Source: Salipiger mangrovisoli | GTDB lineage: Bacteria > Pseudomonadota > Alphaproteobacteria > Rhodobacterales > Rhodobacteraceae | Direction of reading: 5' to 3' | DNA: 64,000 nucleotides | Assembly: GCF_015223355.1 (NCBI RefSeq) | Contig: NZ_JADFFK010000002.1 | Location: 275,080-339,079 of the forward strand | Shown: positions 1-9,802 of the stretch, piece after piece | Numbering within the stretch: the stretch's first letter is position 1 | Layout: every line of letters starts with the position of its first letter | The notes under the pieces: model-generated | Databases searched by the model: none | Told to the model about the DNA's origin: nothing | The model's input: the letters and a program-made list of their open reading frames with translations, nothing else | Translations under genes and position numbers: made by a program

Positions 1-151
1 CGGCGTGCGGGTGCTGCCGGGCGCGTATCTGTCGCGTGACACCGAGGCGGGAAATCCGGGGAAGGGCTACCTGCGCGTGGCTCTGGTGGCCTCCCGCGAG
101 GAAACCGAGCGCGGGCTGACCCGGATCCGGGACTGCCTGTACGGGCAATAA
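1..151 (+). CDS. C-terminal end of a class I/II PLP-dependent aminotransferase (partial)
   Basis: Only the last 49 codons are present; the frame is open from the window edge to TAA at 149-151. The residues (GVRVLPGAYLSRD, then GKGYLRVALV and a terminal helix) look like the C-terminal small domain of a fold-type I aminotransferase, where the RVALV strand contains the substrate-carboxylate-binding arginine. In Rhodobacterales a dapC-like aminotransferase gene often precedes ftsK and lolA, which fits this position 21 bp ahead of ftsK. Substrate cannot be told from this fragment. Confidence 0.65.
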   Translation, partial: GVRVLPGAYLSRDTEAGNPGKGYLRVALVASREETERGLTRIRDCLYGQ

Positions 152-172
152 GAAAAAACGACGAGGCGAGCG

Positions 173-3100
173 ATGGCATATCAGGTGAAGGGGCGTGACC
201 CGCTCTTCGACAGCAACATGCAGGCCGCGATCGAGAAGCGGGGCAGGGAGCTGGGCGGCATCGCCCTGATTTTCCTCGGCCTCATGGCGGCGGCGATGAT
301 CGGCTCCTACACGCCGGACGATCCGTCCTGGCTCTCGGCCACCGATGCGCCGGTGCAGAACTGGCTCGGCCGGCTCGGGGCCTCGATCGCCGCACCCCTG
401 TTCATGATCGTCGGCCTCGGCAGCTGGGGTCTCGCGCTGGTGCTGCTGGTCTGGGGCGTGCGCTTTGCCCTGCACCGCGGCGACGAGCGGGCGCTCTCGC
501 GCGTCGTCTTCGCCCCGATCTGGATCGCCTTGGCCTCGGTCTATGCGGCGGGGCTCACCACCGGGCCGGAATGGACCCACAGCTTCGGCCTTGGCGGGCT
601 GTTCGGCGACATGATGATGGGCACGGCCCTCGGCATCCTGCCACTGAGCGCGGGCTTCGGCCTGAAGCTGCTGACCGTGTTGCTGGGCGGCGGGCTTCTG
701 GCGCTTGGCGCCTTCGTGCTTGGCTTCACCAAGCCCGAACTTCAGAACATCGCGCGCTTCCTGCTGGTCGGGTTGATCATGTCCTACGCCTCGCTGCTGA
801 ACGTCCTGGGGCGCGGTGCCGGCGGCGCCATGGCGGCGGCTCACAAGGCGCAGGCCGCGCATTCCGACCGCCGTGCGCGCCGGGCCGAGGAGGCCGCCGA
901 GGCCGAGGCCTGGGCGGCCACCCGCTACGGCGACACCGAGGCGGTCAACGATTACGACCCCGACGACTATGACCCCGAGCCTCCCGTCCAGGCGCAGCGC
1001 CAGGTCTCTCGCGTGCGCCGCGCCGCGCCGCCGCCGCTGGAACTGGAACCCGAAGAGCCTGAGCTGCTCGATGAGGATGACGCCTACGCCTACGCGCAGA
1101 TGCAGGCCTGGCAGCAGCCCGCCGCACCCGCCGTACAGGCTCCCGCCCCGCGCCCCGCGCCCGAACCGGCGAAGAAGCCGGGCCTGCTGGCCCGGATCAC
1201 CCGCCGCGCTGAACCCGAACCCGAACCCTATGACGACGAGGTCGAGCTCTTGCCGATCGAACCCGACAACGGCGAGGACCGCATCCGCGCCAAGATCCTC
1301 CACGCGGTGAAGAGCCGCAAACGCCCCGCGATGCCGTCCTTCGGCGGTGCCAGCCGCACCGAGGACCCCAGCAAGCCGCTGACCAAGGGCCGTGGCCGTG
1401 GTCCGGCACCGCTGATCTACAAACCGACGCAGCTGCTGCGCGCCGAGCCGCCGCTTACCGCGGCCCAGGCGGCGCAGGCGCTGCCGGCCGAGCCGCCGCT
1501 GACCGCCTCGCGCGGCGCGGTGCCCGGCACGCGGTCCGTGCCGCCGGCGCCGGAACATGTCGCTGCGCAGCCGGGTTATGCGCGGACCTCTGGCCCCGCG
1601 CCCTTCACCCATGCCGAGGATCCCTATGAGGCCGATCCGCGCGCCGACATGCAGGGTTACGACGACTACCGCGACTTCGACGACTACGGCGACGAGGCCC
1701 CAGAGAGCTTCCATGCCCAGCCTGCACCGGCGCGCCGGGACCTGGCGCGGGACGATCACGCGGTGCAAGCCTACGCGGCGGCCGACCATGTCGACGCGGA
1801 GTACGCCGAAGCGTCCTACGCCGAGGATGAAGTCGACGATGACACCTATGAAGACGGCTTCGACGAAGGCTACGGCGCGGCGGACGTCGGCTATGAAGCG
1901 GACGACGAGGATGATGGCTACGATGTCCAGAGCTGGTCGGAAGAGACGGCACAGCGTCCGGCGATCCCCGTCGCCCAGCCCCGCAAGGTGGTGCAGAAAT
2001 CCGAGCCGAAGGTGATGCAACCCTCGCGCCGCGCCCAGGCCGAGGCGCAGCCGGCGCTGCATTTCGCCGAGAACGCCATCGACTACGAGCTGCCGCCGCT
2101 GCACCTGCTGGCCAGCGCCGAGAACATCGAGCGCCACGTGCTTTCGGACGAGGCGCTGGAAGAGAACGCGCGGATGCTGGAATCGGTGCTCGACGACTAC
2201 GGCGTGAAGGGCGAGATCGTCTCGGTCCGCCCCGGCCCGGTGGTCACCATGTACGAACTCGAACCCGCGCCGGGCCTCAAGGCCAGCCGCGTCATCGGCC
2301 TCGCCGACGATATCGCCCGCTCGATGTCCGCGCTCTCCGCCCGTGTCTCGACCGTGCCGGGCCGCTCGGTGATCGGCATCGAACTGCCCAACGACAAGCG
2401 CGAGATGGTGTCCTTCCGCGAGATCCTCTCGAGCCGCGACTACGACAACGGCACCCAGCGCCTGCCGCTGGCGCTCGGCAAGGACATCGGCGGCGATCCG
2501 GTCGTGGCCAACCTCGCCAAGATGCCGCACCTGCTGATCGCCGGCACCACCGGCTCGGGCAAGTCGGTGGCAATCAACACGATGATCCTGTCGCTGCTCT
2601 ACAAGCTCACCCCCGAGGACCTGCGGCTGGTGATGATCGACCCGAAGATGCTGGAACTCAGCGTCTACGACGGCATCCCGCACCTGCTGAGCCCCGTGGT
2701 GACCGACCCCAAGAAGGCCGTCGTGGCCCTCAAGTGGGTCGTGGGCGAGATGGAGGACCGCTACCGCAAGATGTCGAAGATGGGTGTGCGCAACATCGAC
2801 GGCTACAACGGCCGCGTCGCCGAGGCGCTGAAGAAGGGCGAGATGTTCAAGCGCACCGTCCAGACCGGCTTCGACGACGAGACCGGCGAGCCGGTGTTCG
2901 AGACCGAGGAGTTCGAGCCGCGCAAGATGCCCTATATCGTCGTCATCGTCGACGAGATGGCCGACCTGATGATGGTCGCGGGCAAGGAGATCGAGGCCTG
3001 CATCCAGCGCCTCGCACAGATGGCCCGTGCCTCCGGCATCCACCTGATCATGGCCACGCAGCGCCCCTCGGTGGACGTGATCACCGGCACCATCAAGGCC

Positions 3101-3595
3101 AACTTCCCCACCCGGATCTCCTTCCAGGTGACCTCGAAGATCGACAGCCGCACCATCCTCGGCGAGATGGGCGCGGAGCAGCTTCTCGGCATGGGCGACA
3201 TGCTCTACATGGCCGGCGGTGCCAAGATCACCCGCTGCCACGGTCCCTTCGTGAGCGATGAAGAGGTCGAGGAGGTGGTGAACCACCTCAAGGCCTTCGG
3301 CCCGCCGGAATACGTCAACGGCGTGGTGCAGGGGCCGGACGAGGAAAAGGCCGAGACCATCGACGCGGTGCTCGGCTTGAACACCGGTGGCAACACCGAC
3401 GGCGAGGATGCGCTCTACGACCAGGCGGTTGCCATCGTGATCAAGGACCGCAAGTGCTCGACCTCCTACATCCAGCGCAAGCTCGGCATCGGCTACAACA
3501 AGGCCGCGCGCCTGGTGGAGCAGATGGAGGACGAGGGTGTCGTCTCTGCCGCCAACCACGTCGGCAAGCGCGAGATCCTCGTGCCCGAGCAGTGA
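173..3595 (+). CDS. ftsK: DNA translocase FtsK
   Basis: Septal DNA pump that clears the chromosome terminus and activates XerCD-dif recombination. The 1140-residue protein has an N-terminal part with about four membrane segments (roughly residues 25-215). A long linker rich in Asp, Glu, Ala and Pro follows (about 220-640). The RecA-like motor has Walker A GTTGSGKS near 791 and Walker [13 protein letters not shown] near 921. The C-terminal winged-helix gamma domain (about 1075-1140) reads KOPS. The linker is long and very acidic with many Tyr/Asp repeats, which is normal variation in alphaproteobacterial FtsK. It follows the aminotransferase by 21 bp and is closed by a strong terminator. Confidence 0.97.
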   Translation: MAYQVKGRDPLFDSNMQAAIEKRGRELGGIALIFLGLMAAAMIGSYTPDDPSWLSATDAPVQNWLGRLGASIAAPLFMIVGLGSWGLALVLLVWGVRFALHRGDERALSRVVFAPIWIALASVYAAGLTTGPEWTHSFGLGGLFGDMMMGTALGILPLSAGFGLKLLTVLLGGGLLALGAFVLGFTKPELQNIARFLLVGLIMSYASLLNVLGRGAGGAMAAAHKAQAAHSDRRARRAEEAAEAEAWAATRYGDTEAVNDYDPDDYDPEPPVQAQRQVSRVRRAAPPPLELEPEEPELLDEDDAYAYAQMQAWQQPAAPAVQAPAPRPAPEPAKKPGLLARITRRAEPEPEPYDDEVELLPIEPDNGEDRIRAKILHAVKSRKRPAMPSFGGASRTEDPSKPLTKGRGRGPAPLIYKPTQLLRAEPPLTAAQAAQALPAEPPLTASRGAVPGTRSVPPAPEHVAAQPGYARTSGPAPFTHAEDPYEADPRADMQGYDDYRDFDDYGDEAPESFHAQPAPARRDLARDDHAVQAYAAADHVDAEYAEASYAEDEVDDDTYEDGFDEGYGAADVGYEADDEDDGYDVQSWSEETAQRPAIPVAQPRKVVQKSEPKVMQPSRRAQAEAQPALHFAENAIDYELPPLHLLASAENIERHVLSDEALEENARMLESVLDDYGVKGEIVSVRPGPVVTMYELEPAPGLKASRVIGLADDIARSMSALSARVSTVPGRSVIGIELPNDKREMVSFREILSSRDYDNGTQRLPLALGKDIGGDPVVANLAKMPHLLIAGTTGSGKSVAINTMILSLLYKLTPEDLRLVMIDPKMLELSVYDGIPHLLSPVVTDPKKAVVALKWVVGEMEDRYRKMSKMGVRNIDGYNGRVAEALKKGEMFKRTVQTGFDDETGEPVFETEEFEPRKMPYIVVIVDEMADLMMVAGKEIEACIQRLAQMARASGIHLIMATQRPSVDVITGTIKANFPTRISFQVTSKIDSRTILGEMGAEQLLGMGDMLYMAGGAKITRCHGPFVSDEEVEEVVNHLKAFGPPEYVNGVVQGPDEEKAETIDAVLGLNTGGNTDGEDALYDQAVAIVIKDRKCSTSYIQRKLGIGYNKAARLVEQMEDEGVVSAANHVGKREILVPEQ

Positions 3596-3654
3596 CGCCC
3601 CGGCCCGGCGCTGCGCCCGCGGCACCGGCAGCCTTGCGTATTTGAAAAGAGAAG

Positions 3655-3687
3655 AAGCCCGGAGGTGCCGCCTCCGGGCTTTCTTTT
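3655..3687 (+). terminator. Intrinsic terminator after ftsK
   Basis: An 11-bp stem AAGCCCGGAGG / CCTCCGGGCTT with a 5-nt loop is followed by TTCTTTT. The T-run coincides with the first bases of the intergenic repeat copy at 3681. Confidence 0.85.
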
Positions 3688-3740
3688 AGGCAGAAATATC
3701 CCGGGGGAGGCCGCCGCAGGCGGGCGGGGGCAGAGCCCCC
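3681..3740 (+). repeat. Intergenic TTCTTCTRGG repeat, copy 1
   Basis: Sixty bases beginning TTCTTTTAGGCAGAAATATC, then CCCGGGGGAGG, ending in the hairpin GGGGGCAGAGCCCCC. The same layout recurs at about 9723-9840 (two copies), 21141, 26136, 37912 and 53305. Here it overlaps the T-run of the ftsK terminator. Confidence 0.85.
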
Positions 3741-3889
3741 ACTTGGGCGGAGCCATGCCGGGGTGACGCCGCGGGGGCTTTGATCGCGCCGCCGCGCGCC
3801 CTAGATAGGCATCGACGCTTGCCTGATATCGCATATCCGACGCGCGGCATGCGACAGATCGGCAGACAAAGAGCAGAAGGACGACGCAT

Positions 3890-4471
3890 ATGATCCGCAC
3901 ATTCATCGCCGCGCTCACGGCGCTTGTGCTCACCACGCTGCCGGCAGCGGCACAGAAGCTGTCGCTGGGCGAAGTTTCGCAGTACCTGAATTCGATCCAG
4001 TCGGCGAAGGGGCAGTTCACCCAGATCAACGGCGACGGCTCGATCTCGACCGGGACGATCTCGATCAAGCGGCCGGGCAAGGTGCGCTTCGAGTATAACC
4101 CGCCGGACCAGGCGCTGGTGCTGGCCTGGGCGGGGGCGGTCTATGTCTTCGACAAGAAGCTCGGCGGCCAGCCCGAAACCTACCCGCTGAGCCAGACGCC
4201 GCTGTCGATCATCCTCGCGCGCAACGTCAACCTGGGGCGTGCCGGCATGGTGACCGGGCATGGCTACGACGGCACCGCCACCACGGTGACGGCGCAGGAT
4301 CCGGATCACCCCGATCGCGGCTCGATCCAGATGAAGTTCACCGGCAACCCGGTGCAGCTGCGGCAATGGGTGATCACCGACGGCAATGGCAGCAAGACCA
4401 CCGTGGTCCTGGGCGCGCTCGACGATGCCGAGCTGCCGAACTCGGTCTTCGACGTGAACCGGGTGAAGTGA
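3890..4471 (+). CDS. lolA: Outer-membrane lipoprotein carrier protein LolA
   Basis: Periplasmic chaperone that takes lipoproteins from LolCDE to the outer membrane. The 193-residue protein starts with a Sec signal peptide (MIRTFIAALTALVLTTLPAAA). The LolA beta-sheet motifs follow: the QSAKGQFTQ strand, GTISIKRPGKVRFEYNPP near residue 55-75, and the C-terminal pattern DDAELPNSVFDV. The length matches the family. It is expressed apart from ftsK, since a terminator and a repeat copy lie between them. Confidence 0.93.
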   Translation: MIRTFIAALTALVLTTLPAAAQKLSLGEVSQYLNSIQSAKGQFTQINGDGSISTGTISIKRPGKVRFEYNPPDQALVLAWAGAVYVFDKKLGGQPETYPLSQTPLSIILARNVNLGRAGMVTGHGYDGTATTVTAQDPDHPDRGSIQMKFTGNPVQLRQWVITDGNGSKTTVVLGALDDAELPNSVFDVNRVK

Positions 4472-4505
4472 CGCCCGGCCGATCGGAGCCGCGTGCACAG
4501 AAGGG

Positions 4506-4534
4506 AAAGGCCGGGCGTGATGCCCGGCCTTTTT
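4506..4534 (+). terminator. Intrinsic terminator after lolA (convergent)
   Basis: AAAGGCCGGGC-GTGAT-GCCCGGCCTTTTT: a perfect stem flanked by A and T runs. It can serve both lolA and the convergent lipoprotein gene ending at 4553. Confidence 0.93.
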
Positions 4535-4552
4535 GCTGTCACCGGCTCGAGG

Positions 4553-5149
4553 TCACCAGCGGCGCGCCTGCCGGCAGTTGGCCAACTGGACCTCGTAGAC
4601 GACGGCGCGGTTGCCCACGTCCTCGGCCACGCGCATCAGCCAAGACTTGCCGTTGTAGGTGCCGCGCGAAAAGCCGCCGCGCCCCTCGTGGTAGGCGAGG
4701 TACTGGTTGCGCGCATCGCGCAGGCTGATTCCCAGCCGATCGCGGCTGCCGGCCATGTACCAGCCCATGAAATCCGTGGCGTCGCGGATGTCGTCGCGGT
4801 CGGCACGCCAACGGCCGGTTTCCTTGAGGTATTCATCCCAGGTGCCGTCCAGCGCCTGGCTGTACCCGAAGGCCGAGCTTTGCCGGCCATAGGGAATCAC
4901 CCCGAGCGCGTAGCGGAACGGGGTCCGCGCGTCCGAGATAAACTTGCTTTCCTGGTAGATCGTCGCCATCTGCACGTGCACCGGCACGCCCCACTTGCGC
5001 TCCGCGTCGCGGAACGCGCGGATATACTGCGGGCGCTCACGGATGATGGCGCATGCGTCTTCCAGGTTGTTCGGGGCGCGGCCTGCACCGCCACCTCCGC
5101 AGGACGCGGCCAGCAACACCAGCGTCGCCGCGCGAAGCCATCTGCTCAT
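4553..5149 (-). CDS. Lytic transglycosylase-like (SLT domain) lipoprotein
   Basis: A 198-residue protein with a lipoprotein signal (MSRWLRAATLVLLAASCGGG, lipobox Cys near residue 17). The segment WGVPVHVQMATIYQESKF has the helix and glutamate expected for the catalytic acid of goose-lysozyme/SLT enzymes, and GYSQALDGTWDEY resembles the SLT substrate groove motif. Similar proteins in Rhodobacteraceae are annotated as transglycosylase SLT-domain proteins. Peptidoglycan cleavage at the outer membrane is inferred, not shown. It is convergent with lolA. Confidence 0.75.
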   Translation of the reverse strand: MSRWLRAATLVLLAASCGGGGAGRAPNNLEDACAIIRERPQYIRAFRDAERKWGVPVHVQMATIYQESKFISDARTPFRYALGVIPYGRQSSAFGYSQALDGTWDEYLKETGRWRADRDDIRDATDFMGWYMAGSRDRLGISLRDARNQYLAYHEGRGGFSRGTYNGKSWLMRVAEDVGNRAVVYEVQLANCRQARRW

Positions 5150-5257
5150 CTGCCTCTCGCTTTTTTTCTGCTCTTCTGGACGTTTTTTAGCTTTTGTTGA
5201 CAGGGATTTTACCGCAAAGCCAGCCGCGTTGGAATCACAATTCTTTCAATGGGACAC

Positions 5258-5271
5258 GGCGGATATCCGCC
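5258..5271. promoter_or_regulatory. Perfect 14-bp palindrome upstream of hspQ
   Basis: GGCGGATATCCGCC lies in the 222-bp, AT-richer divergent gap between the SLT lipoprotein and hspQ, about 100 bp before the hspQ start. It may be an operator. I could not identify a convincing sigma-32 promoter by eye. Confidence 0.3.
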
Positions 5272-5371
5272 AAACTGTAGGCGCGGGGTCCACAGTGTGT
5301 TTCCAGCCATGCCCGGCTGGGTGTTGGACAAGATGCCCTAAAAATGTCAAAAATTGTTCTCAGAGGTGAAC

Positions 5372-5698
5372 ATGCACACAGCGCGCGCAAAATACCATCT
5401 GGGCCAGGTCGTCCGCCATCGCAAGCACCCGTTCCGCGGCGTGGTCTTCGATGTCGACCCGGAGTTCAACAACACCGAGGAATGGTACCAGGCCATCCCC
5501 GAGGACTCGCGCCCGCGCCGTGAGCAGCCCTTCTACCACCTTCTGGCCGAGAACGATCAGAGCTTCTACGTCGCCTATGTCTCCGAGCAGAACCTGGTCG
5601 CCGACTATTCCGGCGAACCCGTGGAGCACCCCGACATTCCCGATCTTTTCGGAGCCTTCGTCGATGGCAGCTACGAGCTGCATTTCCAGCTGAACTGA
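5372..5698 (+). CDS. hspQ: Heat shock protein HspQ
   Basis: A small protein of the HspQ/YccV family: KYHLGQVVRHRKHPFRGVVFDVDP at residues 6-29 and a C-terminal acidic strand region. In enterobacteria HspQ is a heat-induced protein that modulates Lon and other proteases. The start at 5372 (MHTARAKYHLGQ) is preferred over the in-frame TTG at 5354, because the AGAGGTG ribosome-binding site lies just before it. This gives 108 residues, the usual family size. It is monocistronic and convergent with ltaE. Confidence 0.9.
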   Translation: MHTARAKYHLGQVVRHRKHPFRGVVFDVDPEFNNTEEWYQAIPEDSRPRREQPFYHLLAENDQSFYVAYVSEQNLVADYSGEPVEHPDIPDLFGAFVDGSYELHFQLN

Positions 5699-5713
5699 CC
5701 TCCAGAGGCGGGG

Positions 5714-5737
5714 GCAAGAGCCCTCGGAGGCTCTTGC
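5714..5737. terminator. Hairpin between hspQ and ltaE (weak terminator)
   Basis: GCAAGAGCC-CTCGGA-GGCTCTTGC: a perfect 9-bp stem in the convergent gap. It lacks a proper T-run on either strand, so termination efficiency is uncertain. Confidence 0.5.
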
Positions 5738-5765
5738 ACGCTACTTGGAAAAGGCTTGGGCCGGG

Positions 5766-6809
5766 TCAGGCCGCGTCGCGCAGCAGGTCGAGGAAGGCGC
5801 TGACATCCGCGGGCTGCAGCGACCAGTCGCAGACCAGCCGACCGGTGAGCAGCTCGTCATCATCTCCTTCAAGATCGCCCGACGGGTAGTAGACCGCCCC
5901 GGCCTCGAGCACCCTGCGGTGTGCGGCGCGCGGCATCTCGAAGAAGATCATGTTGGCATGGGTGTCGTTGTGCACCGTCAGCCCGAGTCCCTTGAGGCCC
6001 TGCAGCAGCTGGTCGCAGCGCGCGTTGGCCTTTTGCGCCAGCTCCTTCCAGAGGTCGCCTTCGAGGTAGGCATCCATCTGCGCCGCGAGGTAGCGGTGCT
6101 TGGAGAAGAGATGCGCGCCGCGCTTGCGGCGGTACTCGAATTCCAGCGCCAGCTCGGGATCGAAGATCACCACCGCCTCGACGCCCATCAGCCCGTTCTT
6201 GGTGCCACCGAAGACGCAGATGTCGACACCGGATTTCCAGCTCATCTCGGCCGGGGTGACGCCGAGCTTCACCGCGGCATTGGCAAAGCGCGCCCCGTCG
6301 AGGTGCACGGACAGGCCATACTCGCGGGCCACGGCGGTCAGCGCGCGCAGCTCTTCGAGCGTGTAGTAGTTGCCCTTCTCGGTGAGCTGGGTGATCGACA
6401 CCGGCCCGCGCTTGGGCCCGTGTACGCCGCGGTTGCCCTCGCCCTCGATGGCCGCCCTAAGCGCCTCGGGGGTCATCCGGTCGCCGCCCTTGACCAGCGT
6501 CAGCTTGGCGCCGCCGGAGTAGAACTCCGGCGCGTTGCATTCATCCTCGTGGATGTGGGCGACCGGCGAGCAGAACACCGTCGCATAGGGCGGGCAGAGC
6601 GTCGCCAGCGCCAGCGAGTTCGCCGCGGTGCCGGTGGGCACGAGGTAGACCGCGGCCGCGGGGGCCTCGAAGAGGTCGCGGATGCGATCCGCAACCTGCA
6701 GCGACAGCGCGTCCGACCCGTAGCCCGAGGTGTGGCCCTGGTTGGCGCGGGCCATCGCCTCGAGCACCTGCGGAGGGACGGGGCCGGAATTGTCGGAGGC
6801 AAAGAACAT
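5766..6809 (-). CDS. ltaE: Low-specificity L-threonine aldolase
   Basis: PLP enzyme that splits threonine or allo-threonine to glycine and acetaldehyde. The 347-residue protein begins FFASDNSGPVPPQVLEAM. It has the HLDGARFANA motif (Asp that pairs with the PLP ring nitrogen), and ICVFGGTKNG carries the Schiff-base lysine near residue 200. Its start overlaps the stop of the cysteine-cluster gene by one base. It is therefore the last gene of a ribF-containing minus-strand operon. Confidence 0.9.
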   Translation of the reverse strand: MFFASDNSGPVPPQVLEAMARANQGHTSGYGSDALSLQVADRIRDLFEAPAAAVYLVPTGTAANSLALATLCPPYATVFCSPVAHIHEDECNAPEFYSGGAKLTLVKGGDRMTPEALRAAIEGEGNRGVHGPKRGPVSITQLTEKGNYYTLEELRALTAVAREYGLSVHLDGARFANAAVKLGVTPAEMSWKSGVDICVFGGTKNGLMGVEAVVIFDPELALEFEYRRKRGAHLFSKHRYLAAQMDAYLEGDLWKELAQKANARCDQLLQGLKGLGLTVHNDTHANMIFFEMPRAAHRRVLEAGAVYYPSGDLEGDDDELLTGRLVCDWSLQPADVSAFLDLLRDAA

Positions 6810-7279
6810 CAGGTGGGCTCCTCGATGATGTAGTCTTCCCAGTCGTCCTCGCCGACCTCGAACTCGGGCACGGTGCGGCCGCGCATCGACACGCCGGCGG
6901 CATGCACGCTCTCGGGATCACCCGAGATCAGCGGGTGCCAGTCGTAGAGCGGCTTGCCCTGCCACAAGAGGCGATAGGCACAGGTCTCGGGCATCCAGTA
7001 GGCGTGCTGGTCGATGTTGTCGGGGCGCAGGACGATGCATTCCGGCACGAACTGGTGCCGGATCTCGTAATTGGAGCAGAGGCAGGACTGGTCGTCGAGC
7101 AGACGGCAGGACACGCAGGTCAGCGCGACCTCGCCGGTCTCCTCGTCCTCGAGCTTGTTGAGGCAGCACTTGCCGCAGCCGTCGCAGAGCGCCTCCCACT
7201 CCTTGTCGTTCAGCTTGGTGAGCGGCTTCTTTTCCCAGAAGCGCGGGGTCAGCCCCTTGCGGTCGATATGGTCGGTCAT
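6809..7279 (-). CDS. YcgN/UPF0260-type cysteine cluster protein
   Basis: A 156-residue soluble protein. The cysteine array CDGCGKCCLNK near residue 33, followed by CVSCRLLDDQSCLCSNY, is typical of the UPF0260 (YcgN/YkgJ) family, thought to bind zinc or an Fe-S cluster. No molecular function is established. ATGA overlaps with ribF upstream and a 1-base overlap with ltaE downstream show tight translational coupling. Confidence 0.85.
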   Translation of the reverse strand: MTDHIDRKGLTPRFWEKKPLTKLNDKEWEALCDGCGKCCLNKLEDEETGEVALTCVSCRLLDDQSCLCSNYEIRHQFVPECIVLRPDNIDQHAYWMPETCAYRLLWQGKPLYDWHPLISGDPESVHAAGVSMRGRTVPEFEVGEDDWEDYIIEEPT

Positions 7280-8208
7280 GGCGCGTCCAGGATGCGGCGG
7301 GCCTCGGCGCTGTCGCGGTCCATCTGGGCGACCAGCGCCTCGAGCCCGTCGAACTTCAGCTCGGGGCGAAGGAACTCGACCAGACCGACCGACAGCACGG
7401 CGCCGTAGAGATCGCCGGAAAAATCGAACAGGAAGGTTTCGAGGTTGGCGCTGTTCTCGCCGAACATCGGGCGCACCCCCAGCGAGGCCACGCCGTGGTA
7501 GCTGCCGCGGTGCGGACCGGTCAGCACGTCCACCAGCACGGCGTAGACGCCGAAGCGCGGCGGGTGCAGACCGTCGATGCTCATGTTGGCGGTGGGGTAG
7601 CCGAGCTTGCGGCCCAGCTGGTGGCCGCCGATCACCTCGCCCTCGATGCGGTGCCAGTGCCCGAGCTGCGCCTGCGCGGCGCGCGGGTCGCCTTCCGACA
7701 GCGCCCGGCGGATCGCGGTGGAGCTGATCTCGCTGCCCGCGGTGCCGAGCAGCTCTGCCACGGTCACGCCAAAGCCCATCTCGTCGCCGAACCGCCGCAG
7801 GTCCGCGACCGTGCCCTTGCGGCCCTTGCCGAAGCAGAAATCGGCGCCGACCACCACGTGGCTCAGGCCGAGCCCGTCAACCAGCACCGCGCGCGCGAAT
7901 TGCTCAGGCGTAAGCGCCGCCAGCGCGGCGTCGAAGGGCAGCTCGTAGAGCCGCTCGACCCCCAGTTTCTCCAGCCGCGAGGCGCGGGCCTTGGCCGACA
8001 TCAGGCGGAAGGGCGGCGCGTCGGGGGCGAAGAACTCCCGCGGGTGCGGCTCGAAGGTCAACACGCCGAAGGGCGCGCCGTTGCCTTTCTCTCGGGCCAG
8101 TTCGATCACCGCTCGATGGCCGATATGCACGCCATCGAAATTGCCGATGGCGACGCTGGCGCCCCGGTCGCGAGGCTCGGTTGACTGGTAATCCCGGATG
8201 GTCCGCAT
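7276..8208 (-). CDS. ribF: Bifunctional riboflavin kinase / FAD synthetase
   Basis: Makes FMN and then FAD from riboflavin. The N-terminal nucleotidyltransferase carries VAIGNFDGVHIGHRAVI (the HxGH signature) near residue 20. The C-terminal kinase has GRKLGYPTANMSID (PTAN motif) near residue 205. I chose the ATG at 8208 (MRTIRDYQ, 310 aa), since upstream residues to 8355 do not resemble the family. The stop overlaps the next gene by 4 bases. It lies 10 bp downstream of the MocR regulator on the same strand and may share its transcript. Confidence 0.94.
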   Translation of the reverse strand: MRTIRDYQSTEPRDRGASVAIGNFDGVHIGHRAVIELAREKGNGAPFGVLTFEPHPREFFAPDAPPFRLMSAKARASRLEKLGVERLYELPFDAALAALTPEQFARAVLVDGLGLSHVVVGADFCFGKGRKGTVADLRRFGDEMGFGVTVAELLGTAGSEISSTAIRRALSEGDPRAAQAQLGHWHRIEGEVIGGHQLGRKLGYPTANMSIDGLHPPRFGVYAVLVDVLTGPHRGSYHGVASLGVRPMFGENSANLETFLFDFSGDLYGAVLSVGLVEFLRPELKFDGLEALVAQMDRDSAEARRILDAP

Positions 8209-8218
8209 GGGCAAAGCC

Positions 8219-9688
8219 CTAGCCCCGACTGCGGGGACGTGCAAGCGCCTGTGCAATGCGGGCGATGCCCTCGGGGATGCGCTCCGAGGCGATCGAACTA
8301 TAACCCAGGCGGTAGAAATTCCGCGGCGTATCGGGGCGCTGGAAAAACGGGCCACCGGGCTCGATCAGCACGCTGTCCCGCTGCAGCTCGGCCGAAAGCC
8401 GGTCGGTATCGATCCCCTCGGGCGCGCGCATCCAGAAGGACGAGCCGCCATGCGCGGCAACCCCGGCCACGTCCAGCCCGTTGCGGGCGATCTCCTCTTC
8501 CATCACCTGCCGCCGCTGCCCCAGCGCCCGCCCGATTCGACGGACCAGGCTGTCGTAGTGGCCAAGGCTCAGAAAATGGGCAGCGGTGCGCTGGATGTGC
8601 CCCGGCGGGTGCCGCAGCACCGAGGCGCGCAGGGCGCGGGCCTCGCGGATGAAGGGCTCGGCGCCGACAAGGTAGCCGAGCCGCAGGCCGGGAAAGAGCG
8701 ACTTCGAGAAGCTGCCGACGTAGACCACCCGCCCGTCGCCATCGAGACTCTTGAGCGCCGGGGTGGGAGGCTGGAGATAGGCCATCTCGAACTCGTAGTC
8801 GTCCTCGACGATCACCGCTTCGAGCGCCCGCGCCCGTTCGAGCAGCGCATGCCGCCGGGTCAGCGGCAGGGTGGCTCCGCTGGGGCACTGGTGGCTCGGG
8901 GTGGTGAAGATCACGTCGGTGCCCTCGGGCACCGCTTCGGGCGGCAGCCCCTGCGCATCGACGGCAATCGGCGAGAGCGCGCAGCCGGTCTGGCCCAGCA
9001 GCACCCGCAGCGCCGGGTAGCAGGGATCCTCGACCGCGGCCCGCCGCCCGCGCGACAGCAGGATCTGGCTGGCCAGCCAGAGCGCGTTCTGCGCGCCGAG
9101 GGTGATCAGGATTTCCTCGGGCCGGGCCTGGATGCCGCGCCGGGGCAGGGTCTGGCGCGCGAGGAACTCCACGAGCTGCGGGTCGTCGCGGTCGTAATAG
9201 TCCTGGGTCAGCGCGCCGAAATCGCGCGCCCCCAGCGCCTGCACCGCGCAGAGCCGCCAGTTGGCATGGTCGAAGAGCTTGGGATCGGCCTGCCCGTAGA
9301 TGAAAGGATAGCGGTAGGAAGCCCAGTCGGCGGGCCGCACGGGCACCGCCCCCGCCGCGAAGCGCCGCCCCATGGCGCGCTGCCAGTCGACCCGCTCGGC
9401 GCGCGGCGTCTCGGGGAAATCCGGCGGCTCCGGCGCGCCCTCGGAGATGTAGGTGCCCGAGCGGTCGCGCGAGGTCAGGTAGTCGGTGGCCTGCAGCTCG
9501 GTATAGGCCAGCGCGACGGTGATCCGGCTGACTCCGAGATGCGCCGCCAGCCGCCGCGTCGAGGGCATCTTCTCGCCGCGGCGGAAACGGCCCGAGAGCA
9601 CGCCCTCGGCCACCATCTGCTGGATCCGCGCCTGCAGCGTGCCCTTATCGCCGGGGCGCAGGAAGAAGGTTTCGACCGGAATTGCCAT
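8219..9688 (-). CDS. MocR/PdxR-type GntR regulator with aminotransferase domain
   Basis: A 489-residue MocR-family regulator. The N-terminal GntR winged helix (about 15-80) includes MPSTRRLAAHLGVSRITVALAY. The C-terminal fold-type I aminotransferase domain has VEDPCYPAL and GSFSKSLFPGLRLGY, with the PLP lysine in the latter. Members sense PLP or an amino compound as PLP adduct and control nearby metabolic genes. Its neighbours include the PLP enzyme LtaE and the PLP-homeostasis protein YggS, but the true target is not visible. A repeat pair lies directly upstream. Confidence 0.88.
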   Translation of the reverse strand: MAIPVETFFLRPGDKGTLQARIQQMVAEGVLSGRFRRGEKMPSTRRLAAHLGVSRITVALAYTELQATDYLTSRDRSGTYISEGAPEPPDFPETPRAERVDWQRAMGRRFAAGAVPVRPADWASYRYPFIYGQADPKLFDHANWRLCAVQALGARDFGALTQDYYDRDDPQLVEFLARQTLPRRGIQARPEEILITLGAQNALWLASQILLSRGRRAAVEDPCYPALRVLLGQTGCALSPIAVDAQGLPPEAVPEGTDVIFTTPSHQCPSGATLPLTRRHALLERARALEAVIVEDDYEFEMAYLQPPTPALKSLDGDGRVVYVGSFSKSLFPGLRLGYLVGAEPFIREARALRASVLRHPPGHIQRTAAHFLSLGHYDSLVRRIGRALGQRRQVMEEEIARNGLDVAGVAAHGGSSFWMRAPEGIDTDRLSAELQRDSVLIEPGGPFFQRPDTPRNFYRLGYSSIASERIPEGIARIAQALARPRSRG

Positions 9689-9722
9689 CGGCGCACTCTA
9701 TCCTGCGCGTGGGAGAGGGAAA

Positions 9723-9785
9723 GGGGGGCGCCGCCCCCCTCGGCGCTTCGCGCCTCACCCCCCGGGATACTTCTGCCTAGAAGAA
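9723..9785 (-). repeat. Intergenic TTCTTCTRGG repeat, copy 2a (minus)
   Basis: Read on the minus strand it begins TTCTTCTAGGCAGAAGTATC, then CCGGGGGGTGAGG. A GCGAAGCGC hairpin and GGGGGGCGGCGCCCCCC follow. It forms a head-to-head pair with copy 2b. Confidence 0.8.
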
Positions 9786-9802
9786 GAGGCGGCGCGCGCG
9801 GC

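Noticed and set aside
1078..1950. Acidic, repeat-like stretch in ftsK as a possible foreign insertion
   Set aside because: Long Asp/Glu/Ala/Pro linkers are normal in FtsK and the frame and codon use are continuous with the gene.
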